Shown here: positions 32,874-40,508 of the stretch, one piece after another | Position numbering within the stretch: position 1 is the stretch's first letter | Layout: every line of letters starts with the position of its first letter | Source of the DNA: Actinomycetes bacterium | GTDB taxonomy: Bacteria; Actinomycetota; Actinomycetes; Propionibacteriales; Propionibacteriaceae | Length of the DNA: 64,000 nt | Direction: 5' to 3' | Assembly (NCBI GenBank): GCA_023460935.1 | Contig: JAEWOI010000022.1 | Coordinates: forward strand, 71,378 to 135,377 | Made by a program: the position numbers and the translations under genes | Notes under the pieces: model-generated | Told to the model about the DNA's origin: nothing | Database searches by the model: none | Seen by the model: only the letters and a program-made list of their open reading frames with translations

Positions 32874-33665
32874 GTGCTGATCCTGCTCTCACCCGCCAAG
32901 TCGCTCGACTTCCAGACCCGCCCGCCGAAGGTGGCCGCGACCCAGCCGCGCCAGCTCGCCGAAGCCGAGGCGCTGGTTGAGGTGATGCGCTCGAAGTCGG
33001 TGAGCGACCTCTCGGCTCTTGCCGGGATCTCCGACGAGCTCGCAGCCCTGAACGCCGAGCGGTGGGCCCGGTTCAGCACGCCCTTCACCCGGCAGAACTC
33101 CCGGCCCGCCGTGCTCGCCTTCAACGGCGACGTGTACCAGGGGTTCGCCGCCCGCAGCCGGTTCACCACCCGCGACTACACCGAGGCGCAGAAGACGGTG
33201 CGCATCCTGTCCGGGCTGTACGGCGTGCTGCGTCCCCTGGATCTGATCCAGCCCTACCGGCTCGAGATGGGCACGAAGCTGGCCACCGACCGCGGCCGGA
33301 CGCTCTATGACTGGTGGGGCCAGGCGATCACAGCGCTGCTGAGGGAGGACCTGGCCGCTGCGCCCGGCTCGCCGGCCGTGCTCAACCTCGCCTCCAACGA
33401 GTACTTCGCAGCTGTGCACCCGGCTGACCTGGACGCCCCGGTCATCTCGCCCAGGTTCGAGGACACTGACGCCGGCGGCCGCCGTTCGGTGGTCTCGTTC
33501 TTCGCCAAGCGGGCCCGCGGTGAGCTGGCGGCCTGGCTAGTGCGCAACCGCGTCCGGACGCCCCGGGCGCTGAAGGACTTCGACGGCTCCGGCTATCGCT
33601 ACGACCCGCGCGCCTCCACCCCGCAGCAGCCGGTCTTCGTCCGGCCCTTTGCCGCCCGCGCCTGA
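32874..33665 (+). CDS. yaaA: Peroxide stress protein YaaA (DUF328)
   Basis: 263 residues. V-L-I-L-L-S-P-A-K-S-L-D-F and the middle F-N-G-D-V-Y-Q-G-F and L-Y-G-V-L-R-P-L-D-L-I-Q-P-Y-R-L-E-M-G-T are diagnostic. In E. coli YaaA lowers intracellular iron during H2O2 stress and it binds DNA. GTG 32874 is preceded at 7 nt by TAGGCT (32861-32866); that box includes the stop codon of the upstream methyltransferase gene, so the two genes share bases. It ends before a repeat hairpin. Confidence 0.93.
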   Translation: MLILLSPAKSLDFQTRPPKVAATQPRQLAEAEALVEVMRSKSVSDLSALAGISDELAALNAERWARFSTPFTRQNSRPAVLAFNGDVYQGFAARSRFTTRDYTEAQKTVRILSGLYGVLRPLDLIQPYRLEMGTKLATDRGRTLYDWWGQAITALLREDLAAAPGSPAVLNLASNEYFAAVHPADLDAPVISPRFEDTDAGGRRSVVSFFAKRARGELAAWLVRNRVRTPRALKDFDGSGYRYDPRASTPQQPVFVRPFAARA

Positions 33666-33680
33666 TCGCGTCCAACCACA

Positions 33681-33744
33681 GACGCCCCCGAAACCCACAA
33701 ACGCCCCCGAAATTCTGGCGGCGTCTGTGAGTTTCGGGGGCGTC
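33681..33744. repeat. ACGCCCCCGAAAC inverted-repeat hairpin between yaaA and glpC
   Basis: GACGCCCCCGAAACCCACA (33681-33699) pairs with TGTGAGTTTCGGGGGCGTC (33726-33744) at 18 of 19 positions. A second ACGCCCCCGAAA copy sits at 33700. It lies between convergent genes and probably terminates both; the repeated motif suggests a mobile REP-like origin (inference). Confidence 0.7.
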
Positions 33745-33761
33745 GGTGCCGGAACCGGCGG

Positions 33762-35054
33762 TCAGGACAGCCCGTAGGCCCGGTGGATCATCCAGATCGG
33801 GTGCTCGGTCTTCACCCCGGAGGACTGCTCGATCTGCCAGCGGCAGGTCTCGGTGTCGCACAGTGCAAGGTCGGGATTGGTCTGCTGGACCATCTCGAAC
33901 AAGGACTTGCCCACCGCCTGCGCGATCTCGTACTTTTCCTTCTTCAGCCCGTAGGTTCCGGCGATCCCGCAGCAGACCTTCTCGGAGTCGACCACGGTCA
34001 GGCCGGGGATCAGGCGCAGCACCTCCAGCGCCGGCTTGCCCATGCCCTGGCTCTTCAGCTGGCACGGGGCGTGGTAGGGCACCGTCATCTCGATCGGCTG
34101 GAAGTCGGTGGGCAGCTCCCCGGCGTCGTGCAGGTCGAGCAGGAACTCCATCATGTCGCGGATCCGGGTGCCGACGTCGGCCAGCGCCTCTGCCTGCACG
34201 CCCATGATCTCGTGCGCCTCGTGCTTCAGCATGCCGGTGCACGACCCGGACGAGGACACGATGGTCAGGTCGGTGCCTGCTGAGCGCAGTTGCTCGCACA
34301 GCTTCAGCACCGAGTCGGTGGCCTGGTCGAACAACCCGTTGGACTGCTGGGCCAGGCCACAGCACCCCTGCTTCGGGACGAGCACCTCGTACCCGAGGTG
34401 CTCGAGCACCTCGATCGACTTCTTCGACGTCTCCACCTCGAAGTAGCCGCCGGCGCAGCCGTGGAAGAACACCACCGGGCCGCGGGTCGGCTTTCGGGTG
34501 GGGGCCGGGCGCTTCTTCAGCCAACCCTGCAGGGTCTGGGTCTGCGCGGGCGGCATGGGTGCGTTGCGGTGCACCTTGAACACCTTCTCCACGACCGTGC
34601 GGATCGGCTTGTTGGCCAGCACGGCGTTGGCGATCGGCGCCACCGGCGTCATCATCGTGCCCATCAGCGTGGTCTGCGAGATCAGCTTGTCGCGCAGCGG
34701 CATGTGGTCGGCCTTCATCACCGCGCGCGCCTGGCTGTTCAGCTCAGCGACGTGGACGCCTTGGGGGCAGACCAGCGTGCAGGTGCCACAGCTGGAGCAG
34801 TAGTCGAGGGAGTGGTCGACGCTCTCGCCGTGGCGGAACCGCTCGGCCTGCGGCCCGACGTACTTCGGCCCGCTGAACAGCTCCGTCACCGCCGAGACCG
34901 GGCACATCGTCTCGCAGATGGTGCACTTCACGCAGGAGTCGAGGCTCGCGCGGGCCACCTCGTGCCCGGCGAACTCGAGGCCGTGCACGGTCGCCACCGG
35001 AAGGTGCGAGGGAACGGGGTTCTCCTCCGAGCGTGGCTTCTCATCAAGGCTCAT
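33762..35054 (-). CDS. glpC: Anaerobic glycerol-3-phosphate dehydrogenase subunit C (iron-sulfur anchor)
   Basis: 430 residues. Two 4Fe-4S motifs are visible: C-V-K-C-T-I-C-E-T-M-C-P (~41-52) and C-S-S-C-G-T-C-T-L-V-C-P (~86-97). Two CCG-type cysteine motifs follow (G-C-A-G-G-Y-F... G-C-C-G and P-C-Q-L-K... C-C-G-I-A). It passes electrons from GlpAB to menaquinone at the inner membrane, allowing fumarate or other anaerobic electron acceptors to be used. ATG overlaps the glpB stop by 4 bp, so glpA-B-C is one operon. Confidence 0.93.
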   Translation of the reverse strand: MSLDEKPRSEENPVPSHLPVATVHGLEFAGHEVARASLDSCVKCTICETMCPVSAVTELFSGPKYVGPQAERFRHGESVDHSLDYCSSCGTCTLVCPQGVHVAELNSQARAVMKADHMPLRDKLISQTTLMGTMMTPVAPIANAVLANKPIRTVVEKVFKVHRNAPMPPAQTQTLQGWLKKRPAPTRKPTRGPVVFFHGCAGGYFEVETSKKSIEVLEHLGYEVLVPKQGCCGLAQQSNGLFDQATDSVLKLCEQLRSAGTDLTIVSSSGSCTGMLKHEAHEIMGVQAEALADVGTRIRDMMEFLLDLHDAGELPTDFQPIEMTVPYHAPCQLKSQGMGKPALEVLRLIPGLTVVDSEKVCCGIAGTYGLKKEKYEIAQAVGKSLFEMVQQTNPDLALCDTETCRWQIEQSSGVKTEHPIWMIHRAYGLS

Positions 35055-36367
35055 GCCAACTCCTCCAGGATCGCATCGACGGCCCGCATCGCGCTGCCGA
35101 GCGCGATGCCGTCACCGGACTTCTCCGACCAGCGCGACGACCCGGCCAGCACCCCGCCCGCCGCGTGAAGATTCGAGTGCACGACCGCGCCACTGCCGTC
35201 CACTACCCGCATGTCCGCCCCGACGCGCAGGCCGGCCTTGAACAGCGGCTGTTCAGCACCCCAGTAGTCCCCGTGCACGAGCTCGCCCTCGGCGCGCTCC
35301 ACCGGGAGGCCGAACAGGGTCTCGGTGACGTTGCCGTGGGAGTCCAGCTCCAGGCCACCGGACTCGAAGCCGCCGGTGGCCAGCACGAACGCGTCCGCTA
35401 CGAACTCGCGCGGGGCGCCTGCCGTCGCGGCCACCACCGCCTGGACGGAACCGCCGGCGGCTCGCACCGACACCACCCGGCTGCCGGTCACCACCCGTAC
35501 CCCTGCGGCCTTGGCCCGGTCCAACAGCGCGTTGTTCAGGCGCATGCCCGGCACCGACGGGGGCGGCAACGGGATTTCGAACACCGGGTGTCCGAGCTTC
35601 TCGGTCAGGTCGTGGAAGGCAGTGAGGTCCTTCACGCCCACCACGGCCGGCAGGCCGACGGTCTCGCCTTCGTTGAGCAGCGGCGCAAGGGTGGCGACGA
35701 ACCGCTCCCGGAAGGCCGGGTCGTCGAATGCCCTGGCGTAGGTGAGCCCGAAGGAGTCCACCTCTCCCTCGCGGGCGGGCACGTCCACCATCAGGTGGCG
35801 TGCGGCCAGCCGGCCACCGTCGGGCAGTTGCGTGCGGGCGAGGTTCTCCGCGACCAGCCGCGGGTGGAAGTCCTTCAGGCGGCGCAGGCCGACGATGACG
35901 ACCTTTGCCCCGTCCCGGACGTGGCCGGCCAGCATGGTGGGCTGCACCAGGCAGGTCGGACGGATGGCGCCGACCGCGGTGGGCAGCTGGTAGTTGGCTT
36001 CCGCGTCCCCGACCAGCAGCTCGGGAAGGAGTTGCTTCAGGTAGTCGATGCCGGCGTGCACCGGAGCCGCGCCCAGCGTCGCGTACGGGTGTTCGGGACG
36101 GGCGGAGGCCACGGCCGAGAGGGTGAGGATCGGGTTGGTCACCCGATCCGGGCTGTAGCCGAGCACGTCGATCGTGCCCTGCCCCAGCTGCAGGCCGCCG
36201 ATGCCCTTGGCCAGCAGGGTCACCCCGACGCCCGCGGACGCCAGGCGGTTGGCTGCGACCAGGCCGGCGAGGCCGGCCCCGATGACGACTACGCGGCTCG
36301 CAGTGGGGTCCCCGCGGAGTTGTTCGGGGGAGCGCAGCGGAGGAGAAGAACTCTGCGGGGTAATCAC
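35051..36367 (-). CDS. glpB: Anaerobic glycerol-3-phosphate dehydrogenase subunit B
   Basis: 438 residues with an N-terminal flavin motif V-V-I-G-A-G-L-A-G-L-V-A near residue 25 and the conserved V-L-A-T-G-G-F-E-S-G-G-L-E-L near residue 350 (C-terminal cap). GlpB partners GlpA in the FAD/FMN-containing catalytic dimer. About 22 residues precede the flavin motif, longer than in E. coli GlpB (419 residues). It overlaps glpA and glpC by 4 bp each, indicating translational coupling. Confidence 0.92.
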   Translation of the reverse strand: MITPQSSSPPLRSPEQLRGDPTASRVVVIGAGLAGLVAANRLASAGVGVTLLAKGIGGLQLGQGTIDVLGYSPDRVTNPILTLSAVASARPEHPYATLGAAPVHAGIDYLKQLLPELLVGDAEANYQLPTAVGAIRPTCLVQPTMLAGHVRDGAKVVIVGLRRLKDFHPRLVAENLARTQLPDGGRLAARHLMVDVPAREGEVDSFGLTYARAFDDPAFRERFVATLAPLLNEGETVGLPAVVGVKDLTAFHDLTEKLGHPVFEIPLPPPSVPGMRLNNALLDRAKAAGVRVVTGSRVVSVRAAGGSVQAVVAATAGAPREFVADAFVLATGGFESGGLELDSHGNVTETLFGLPVERAEGELVHGDYWGAEQPLFKAGLRVGADMRVVDGSGAVVHSNLHAAGGVLAGSSRWSEKSGDGIALGSAMRAVDAILEELA

Positions 36368-37941
36368 TGGGCCACCTCACTCTCGGGCTGGGGCAGGTGC
36401 TCGACGTCGAGCGTGCCCTGGAAGATCCAGTTGTCCAGGGCGGTCTGGCGAACCTGCTGGCCGTAGAGGATCGGCCACAACCCGATCCAGCGGTTCTTCA
36501 GGAACAGCCGCAGCAGCCCCGTGGCCCGCGCCACGTCGATGTGGTCGCCCTCGTGCGCGATGCCGGTGGCGCGCATCGAGCAGAAGCCCCCCTGGCAGGG
36601 GCCCATGCCGAGCCGGGTCTGGCGGCGCACATCGTCGAAGCTGCCCTTGGGCTGCTCGGCCAGCGCCTCGGTGAACATCCGGCGGCTCATCAGCTCGCAC
36701 TCGCAGATGATCTGGTCGTCGAGGCGGTCCTCCTCGCGCTCCTCGAGCCGGTGGGTGACGACGTAGTTCTTCGTCTTCTCCGGTCCGGGGATGTGCTCCT
36801 CGGCCGTGCGGCAGGCCCGCTGCTCGCCGAGCTTGGCGCACATCGCGTCGACGATGTGCTCTGCCATCAGCCGGTAGGTGGTGAGCTTGCCGCCGCCGAT
36901 CGTGAGCATGCCGTCGAGGCCGTCGCGCTCGGTGTGGTCGATCACCGCCATGCCGCGGCTCATGTGCCGGGTGTCGGAGGCGGAGACCCGCTTGTCCTTG
37001 ATCAGCGGCCGGGCGCCGGCCCAGGCGTGCAGGGCGCGCGCGTTGCGGAAGCCGGGGATCAGCACCTCGCCGGCGTCCAGCATCTGCTGCACCTCGTCGC
37101 GCTCGATCGCGAGGTTGTCCGGGTCGTCGACCTTCACGTCCGTGGTGCCGATGATGCTCACCGTGTGCACCGGGACGAGGATGTCGCCGTCCGCCGGGTA
37201 GATGCAGCGGTTGACCACCCGGTTCACCAGCCGGTGGTTCATCGCGATCATGATGCCGCGGCCGGGGATCACGTCGACGGGCGCGCAGTCGGCCATGGCC
37301 GCGATCTGCCCGGCCCACGGACCGGCGCAGTTCAGCACGAAGCCGCAGTCGATCTGCACCTCCTCACCGGTCCTGACGTCGGTGCAGTGCACGCGGGAGA
37401 CCCGGTCGCCGTCCCGGTCGATCTTCGTCACCCGGTGGTAGGTCAGGATGTGCGCGCCGTGGGCCTTGGCCGAATTGGCGGCGCCCCAGACCAGCTGCCA
37501 GCCGTCCACGGAGCCGTCCTCGACCTCGATGGCCCGCAGGATGCCCGGGTTCAGCCTCGGCTCCGCGCGCAGCGCCTCGGCGACGCTCACCTCGCGAGCC
37601 GGCACCCCGGTGGCGGCGGCCCCGGCGAGGAACTTGTCCGCGAACGCCGGGTCGTCCCCGGGGCAGGTGACGAAGTAGCCGCCGGTCGTCTCGATCGCAG
37701 ACGACTGGATGCGGGTCAGGATGGCGTTCTCCTGCGCGCACTCGGTGGCCGAGAGCGGGTCGCTCACCACGTACCGACCACCAGAGTGCAGCAGGCCGTG
37801 GAACCGGCCCGTGGTGCCCTGGCCGAGGTCGGCCCGGTCGAGCAGCACGGTGCTGTAGCCGCGCATCGCGACGTCGCGCACCACGCCGGCCCCGGTGGAG
37901 CCGCCACCGATGACCACGACGTCAACCGCCAGCTTTCTCAC
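36364..37941 (-). CDS. glpA: Anaerobic glycerol-3-phosphate dehydrogenase subunit A
   Basis: 525 residues. The N-terminal FAD motif reads V-V-I-G-G-G-S-T-G-A-G-V; T-T-G-R-F-H-G-L-L-H-S-G-G-R-Y follows. The C-terminal BFD-like domain holds the [2Fe-2S] cysteines in I-I-C-E-C-E-L and G-P-C-Q-G-G-F-C. It oxidises sn-glycerol-3-phosphate to dihydroxyacetone phosphate. GTG 37941 is preceded by AGGAGGT with good spacing. It is first gene of glpABC. The 196-bp upstream gap should hold the promoter. Confidence 0.95.
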   Translation of the reverse strand: MRKLAVDVVVIGGGSTGAGVVRDVAMRGYSTVLLDRADLGQGTTGRFHGLLHSGGRYVVSDPLSATECAQENAILTRIQSSAIETTGGYFVTCPGDDPAFADKFLAGAAATGVPAREVSVAEALRAEPRLNPGILRAIEVEDGSVDGWQLVWGAANSAKAHGAHILTYHRVTKIDRDGDRVSRVHCTDVRTGEEVQIDCGFVLNCAGPWAGQIAAMADCAPVDVIPGRGIMIAMNHRLVNRVVNRCIYPADGDILVPVHTVSIIGTTDVKVDDPDNLAIERDEVQQMLDAGEVLIPGFRNARALHAWAGARPLIKDKRVSASDTRHMSRGMAVIDHTERDGLDGMLTIGGGKLTTYRLMAEHIVDAMCAKLGEQRACRTAEEHIPGPEKTKNYVVTHRLEEREEDRLDDQIICECELMSRRMFTEALAEQPKGSFDDVRRQTRLGMGPCQGGFCSMRATGIAHEGDHIDVARATGLLRLFLKNRWIGLWPILYGQQVRQTALDNWIFQGTLDVEHLPQPESEVAQ

Positions 37942-38000
37942 GAAGACCTCCTAGCTCCTGCAAGCCGGTGGCCCCCTGGATCGCCATCGACGTGCGGGCA

Positions 38001-38013
38001 GCGCACAGTGCGC
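38001..38013. promoter_or_regulatory. Palindrome upstream of glpA, candidate regulator site
   Basis: GCGCAC-A-GTGCGC is a perfect inverted repeat with a 1-nt centre, about 60 bp upstream of the glpA start. It could be a regulator or terminator site. It is not identical to the palindrome next to the SorC gene (39110), so assignment to that regulator is a guess. Confidence 0.3.
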
Positions 38014-38137
38014 CGTCCCCAAACAGGCTAATCAGTCATTCCCCGTACCCAGCAGCCTGAACGGCAAGGTCGCTCAGACGTGCAGGGCCGAAGTGCCGCC
38101 ATGGGAAATCGACACCGGCCTTCCGGCGGGCCCCCGG

Positions 38138-39094
38138 TCAGCCCCGGATGCGGTCGAGCACCGCCCGCGCGGTGCCCTCGTCGAGGACGATGTCGGTGGC
38201 CACGCCGGCCCGCAGCGCACCCACGACGGCCGGGGCGCGGCCCGGGTCGGCCACGACGGCGATCCGCCGCGGCACCTGCTGCAGTTCCGCCGGGGTGAGG
38301 CCGGTGGCCCGGTCGTTGTAGGCGATGTCGGCGTACGAGCCGTCCTCGCGCAGCAGCACTGTGCAGACGTCGCCGACGACGCCGTCGGCTGCGAGCTGGC
38401 GCATGTCGGAGCCGTCCATGTAGCCGGCGGTGTAGACGTGGGAGGGCACCCGGCCCTCGAGACAGCCGATGCCGAAGACGGCCAGGTCGAGCTTGCGCTG
38501 CAGGGTCAGCACGTTCTGCACCGAGCGCTCGCGCCACATCGCCTGCTTGGTTGCCGCATAGTCGAAGAAGGTCGGGACGGGGAACAGCACCACCTGGGCG
38601 TCGAAGGCGTCGGCTATCGACTGCAGGATCTCGCCGATGTAGGGGATGCCGGAGCTGCGCTGGTTGGCGCCACCGTTGATCTGCACCACCGTCGCCCCGA
38701 CCAGCGGGCGGCGGCCGAGGTGGCGCACGACGTGGGAGAGGGTGACCCCCCACGCCACCCCGATCAGGTGGTGGTCGTCGACCGCCTCGGTGATCAGCCG
38801 GCCGGCGAGGCGGGCCACCTGGTCGAACCGGGTGTTCTCGTTGGCGTTCTCGCGAACCGAGACCATGTGCACCCGGACGCCGAAGTGCCGGCTCAGTGTG
38901 GCCGCCAGCGGGGACTGCGAGCCGCTGTGGTCGGCAAGGCTGATCCGCACCAGACCGGTCTCCCGCGCGTCCTTCAGCAACCGCGAAACCGACGACCTCG
39001 ACAGCCGCAGCTGGTGGGCGATGCTCTCCATCGTTTCGCCCTGTATGTAGTAGCGGGAGGCCGCTTGGTACATGTCCTCGTAGCGCTCGTTCAC
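38138..39094 (-). CDS. SorC-family transcriptional regulator of the glycerol cluster
   Basis: 318 residues. A helix-turn-helix (L-R-L-S-R-S-S-V-S-R-L-L-K-D-A near residues 29-43) precedes a SorC sugar-phosphate-binding domain with G-V-A-W-G and N-G-G-A-N-Q-R. It probably senses glycerol-3-phosphate or a related phosphate and controls glpABC and perhaps glpF-glpK; E. coli uses GlpR (DeoR family), so SorC use here is distinctive. GTG 39094 is chosen because GGGAAGG is properly spaced; GTG 39115 would overlap the palindrome. It is co-oriented with glpA, 196 bp apart. Confidence 0.88.
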   Translation of the reverse strand: MNERYEDMYQAASRYYIQGETMESIAHQLRLSRSSVSRLLKDARETGLVRISLADHSGSQSPLAATLSRHFGVRVHMVSVRENANENTRFDQVARLAGRLITEAVDDHHLIGVAWGVTLSHVVRHLGRRPLVGATVVQINGGANQRSSGIPYIGEILQSIADAFDAQVVLFPVPTFFDYAATKQAMWRERSVQNVLTLQRKLDLAVFGIGCLEGRVPSHVYTAGYMDGSDMRQLAADGVVGDVCTVLLREDGSYADIAYNDRATGLTPAELQQVPRRIAVVADPGRAPAVVGALRAGVATDIVLDEGTARAVLDRIRG

Positions 39095-39109
39095 CCTCGC
39101 AACCTTCCC

Positions 39110-39125
39110 GTGCACGTTCGTGCAC
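39110..39125. promoter_or_regulatory. Palindromic operator at the SorC gene start
   Basis: GTGCACG-TT-CGTGCAC is a perfect inverted repeat with 7-bp arms, centred about 24 bp upstream of the regulator's start codon. The position fits autoregulation, and it faces the divergent glpF-glpK side. Confidence 0.6.
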
Positions 39126-39602
39126 AGGTCTAGCGCATGCGTTCAAGGGTTAGCAAGATGGCCTCACCGGAAGGGGTGGGCAGTGACCGTGCCCCTATGG
39201 TCGTGGTTCAGCGGGGTACGAAGGAGTCAGATGAACCTCTCAGCGGTGGACGCCAACGCGCGCACCCTTGAGGGCTCCACGGGCATCAAGGAAGAGCCCG
39301 ATCCCGCCAATCAACCCCACCCCTCGCGTCGGCACCGGAGAGCCTCGGCCGACGTGATTTCCCTGCAGGCTCCGGTACCGCGAACCGGTCACCGCCAAGT
39401 CAGCCGCTGCGCAGTGGGCGCCGGGCTGTCCCCCAGTTCACCGGCCAGGTGCGGGCTGCCTCCCAACGGGCGAGTGAGGCGCGGCACGAACGGACGGCGA
39501 CTGTCCCAATAGGCGCACGTCTGAACAAGACACACACATAGCCTGCGTCCGTTCCGGACGCCCAAACTGACACCAGAGTTGGTGTCTGAAAGTGAGAAAG
39601 AA
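39126..39602. promoter_or_regulatory. glpF upstream region with two palindromes
   Basis: A gene-free stretch of ~480 bp between the SorC gene and glpF. It holds two further inverted repeats just before glpF: GCGTCCG-TTC-CGGACGC (39545-39561) and GACACCA-GAGT-TGGTGTC (39569-39586), plus a GGGCA/TGCCC stem (39179-39195). An open frame at 39120-39512 has no recognisable product and looks fortuitous. The region should contain the glpF promoter and probably regulator or cyclic-AMP-receptor-type sites; I cannot name the binding proteins. Confidence 0.5.
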
Positions 39603-40346
39603 GTGCTGGGGACCATTTTCCTCTCAGAGGTAGTCGGCACAGCGATGCTGCTCCTCCTCGGTGGTGGCGTCGTCGCCAACACCGCGTTGACCAAGACCAA
39701 GGGCAACGGCACCGGGTTCCTGTTCGTGAACTGGGGCTGGGGTCTGGCGGTCTTCGCCGGCGTCCTGGTGTCCTACAAGTCCGGCGGCCACCTGAACCCG
39801 GCCGTCACGCTGGGCGTGCTCGCTTCCGGCGCGAAGGAGTTCGTGCCCGGTGTGCCGGTTGACGCCATGTCGATCCTCACCTACATCGCCGCGCAGATGG
39901 TCGGCGCGATCATCGGTGCAGTGCTGTGCTGGCTCTCCTACAAGCAGCACTTCGATGATGAGCCCGAGGCGGCCACCAAGCTCGGCGTGTTCTCGACCGG
40001 CCCGCAGTACCGCAGCTACGGCTGGAACCTGGTCACCGAGGCCATCGCGACCTTCGTGCTGGTGTTCGTGGTGCTCGCCGCCGGTCACTGGCAGTCGAGC
40101 CCGCTCGGCTGGCTGAGCGCCCTCGGCGTCGGCCTCCTGGTCGTCGGTATCGGCGCCTCCCTCGGTGGCCCGACCGGCTACGCCATCAACCCTGCCCGTG
40201 ACCTCGGCCCGCGCATTGCGCACGCCTTCCTGCCGATCAAGGGCAAGGGCGACTCCGACTGGGGTTACTCCTGGGTTCCGGTGGTCGGCCCGATCATCGG
40301 TGGTGTGATCGCCGGTCTGGTTGCCGGCGTGCTGCTGCCTGCCTGA
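39603..40346 (+). CDS. glpF: Glycerol uptake facilitator (aquaglyceroporin)
   Basis: About 247 residues with six membrane helices and both NPA loops: H-L-N-P-A-V-T-L and I-N-P-A-R-D-L-G-P-R. The Asp after the second NPA-R is the hallmark of glycerol-conducting members. It allows glycerol to enter by diffusion, to be trapped by GlpK. Start GTG 39603 is preceded by AGAAAG; TTG 39579 or GTG 39582 are open alternatives but lie inside a palindrome and lack a ribosome site. It is followed by glpK after 162 bp. Confidence 0.93.
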   Translation: MLGTIFLSEVVGTAMLLLLGGGVVANTALTKTKGNGTGFLFVNWGWGLAVFAGVLVSYKSGGHLNPAVTLGVLASGAKEFVPGVPVDAMSILTYIAAQMVGAIIGAVLCWLSYKQHFDDEPEAATKLGVFSTGPQYRSYGWNLVTEAIATFVLVFVVLAAGHWQSSPLGWLSALGVGLLVVGIGASLGGPTGYAINPARDLGPRIAHAFLPIKGKGDSDWGYSWVPVVGPIIGGVIAGLVAGVLLPA

Positions 40347-40428
40347 CCCGCTGGAGATCCCGGGGGGGGTGGGCGGGCTCGGGCGGGCCCACCCGACCCG
40401 GGCCATTACCCACCCCCGGCACAAGAAA

Positions 40429-40458
40429 AGAGCGGGCCGGTGGCCGCCGACCCGCTCT
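40429..40458 (+). terminator. Hairpin between glpF and glpK
   Basis: AGAGCGGG (40429-40436) pairs with CCCGCTCT (40451-40458), with a further CGG/CCG stem inside the loop. No T-run. It could be a partial terminator or an mRNA-processing signal that sets different glpF and glpK levels. The G-rich stretch before it (40361-40400) holds nothing else recognisable. Confidence 0.5.
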
Positions 40459-40508
40459 GGTGAAGCAATCACCATCCTTACCGAACAATGATGTGGAAGG
40501 AATTATCC

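Noticed and set aside
39120..39512. Open frame of ~130 codons between the SorC gene and glpF
   Set aside because: No ribosome site, no family resemblance, composition typical of random high-GC sequence; treated as regulatory DNA.
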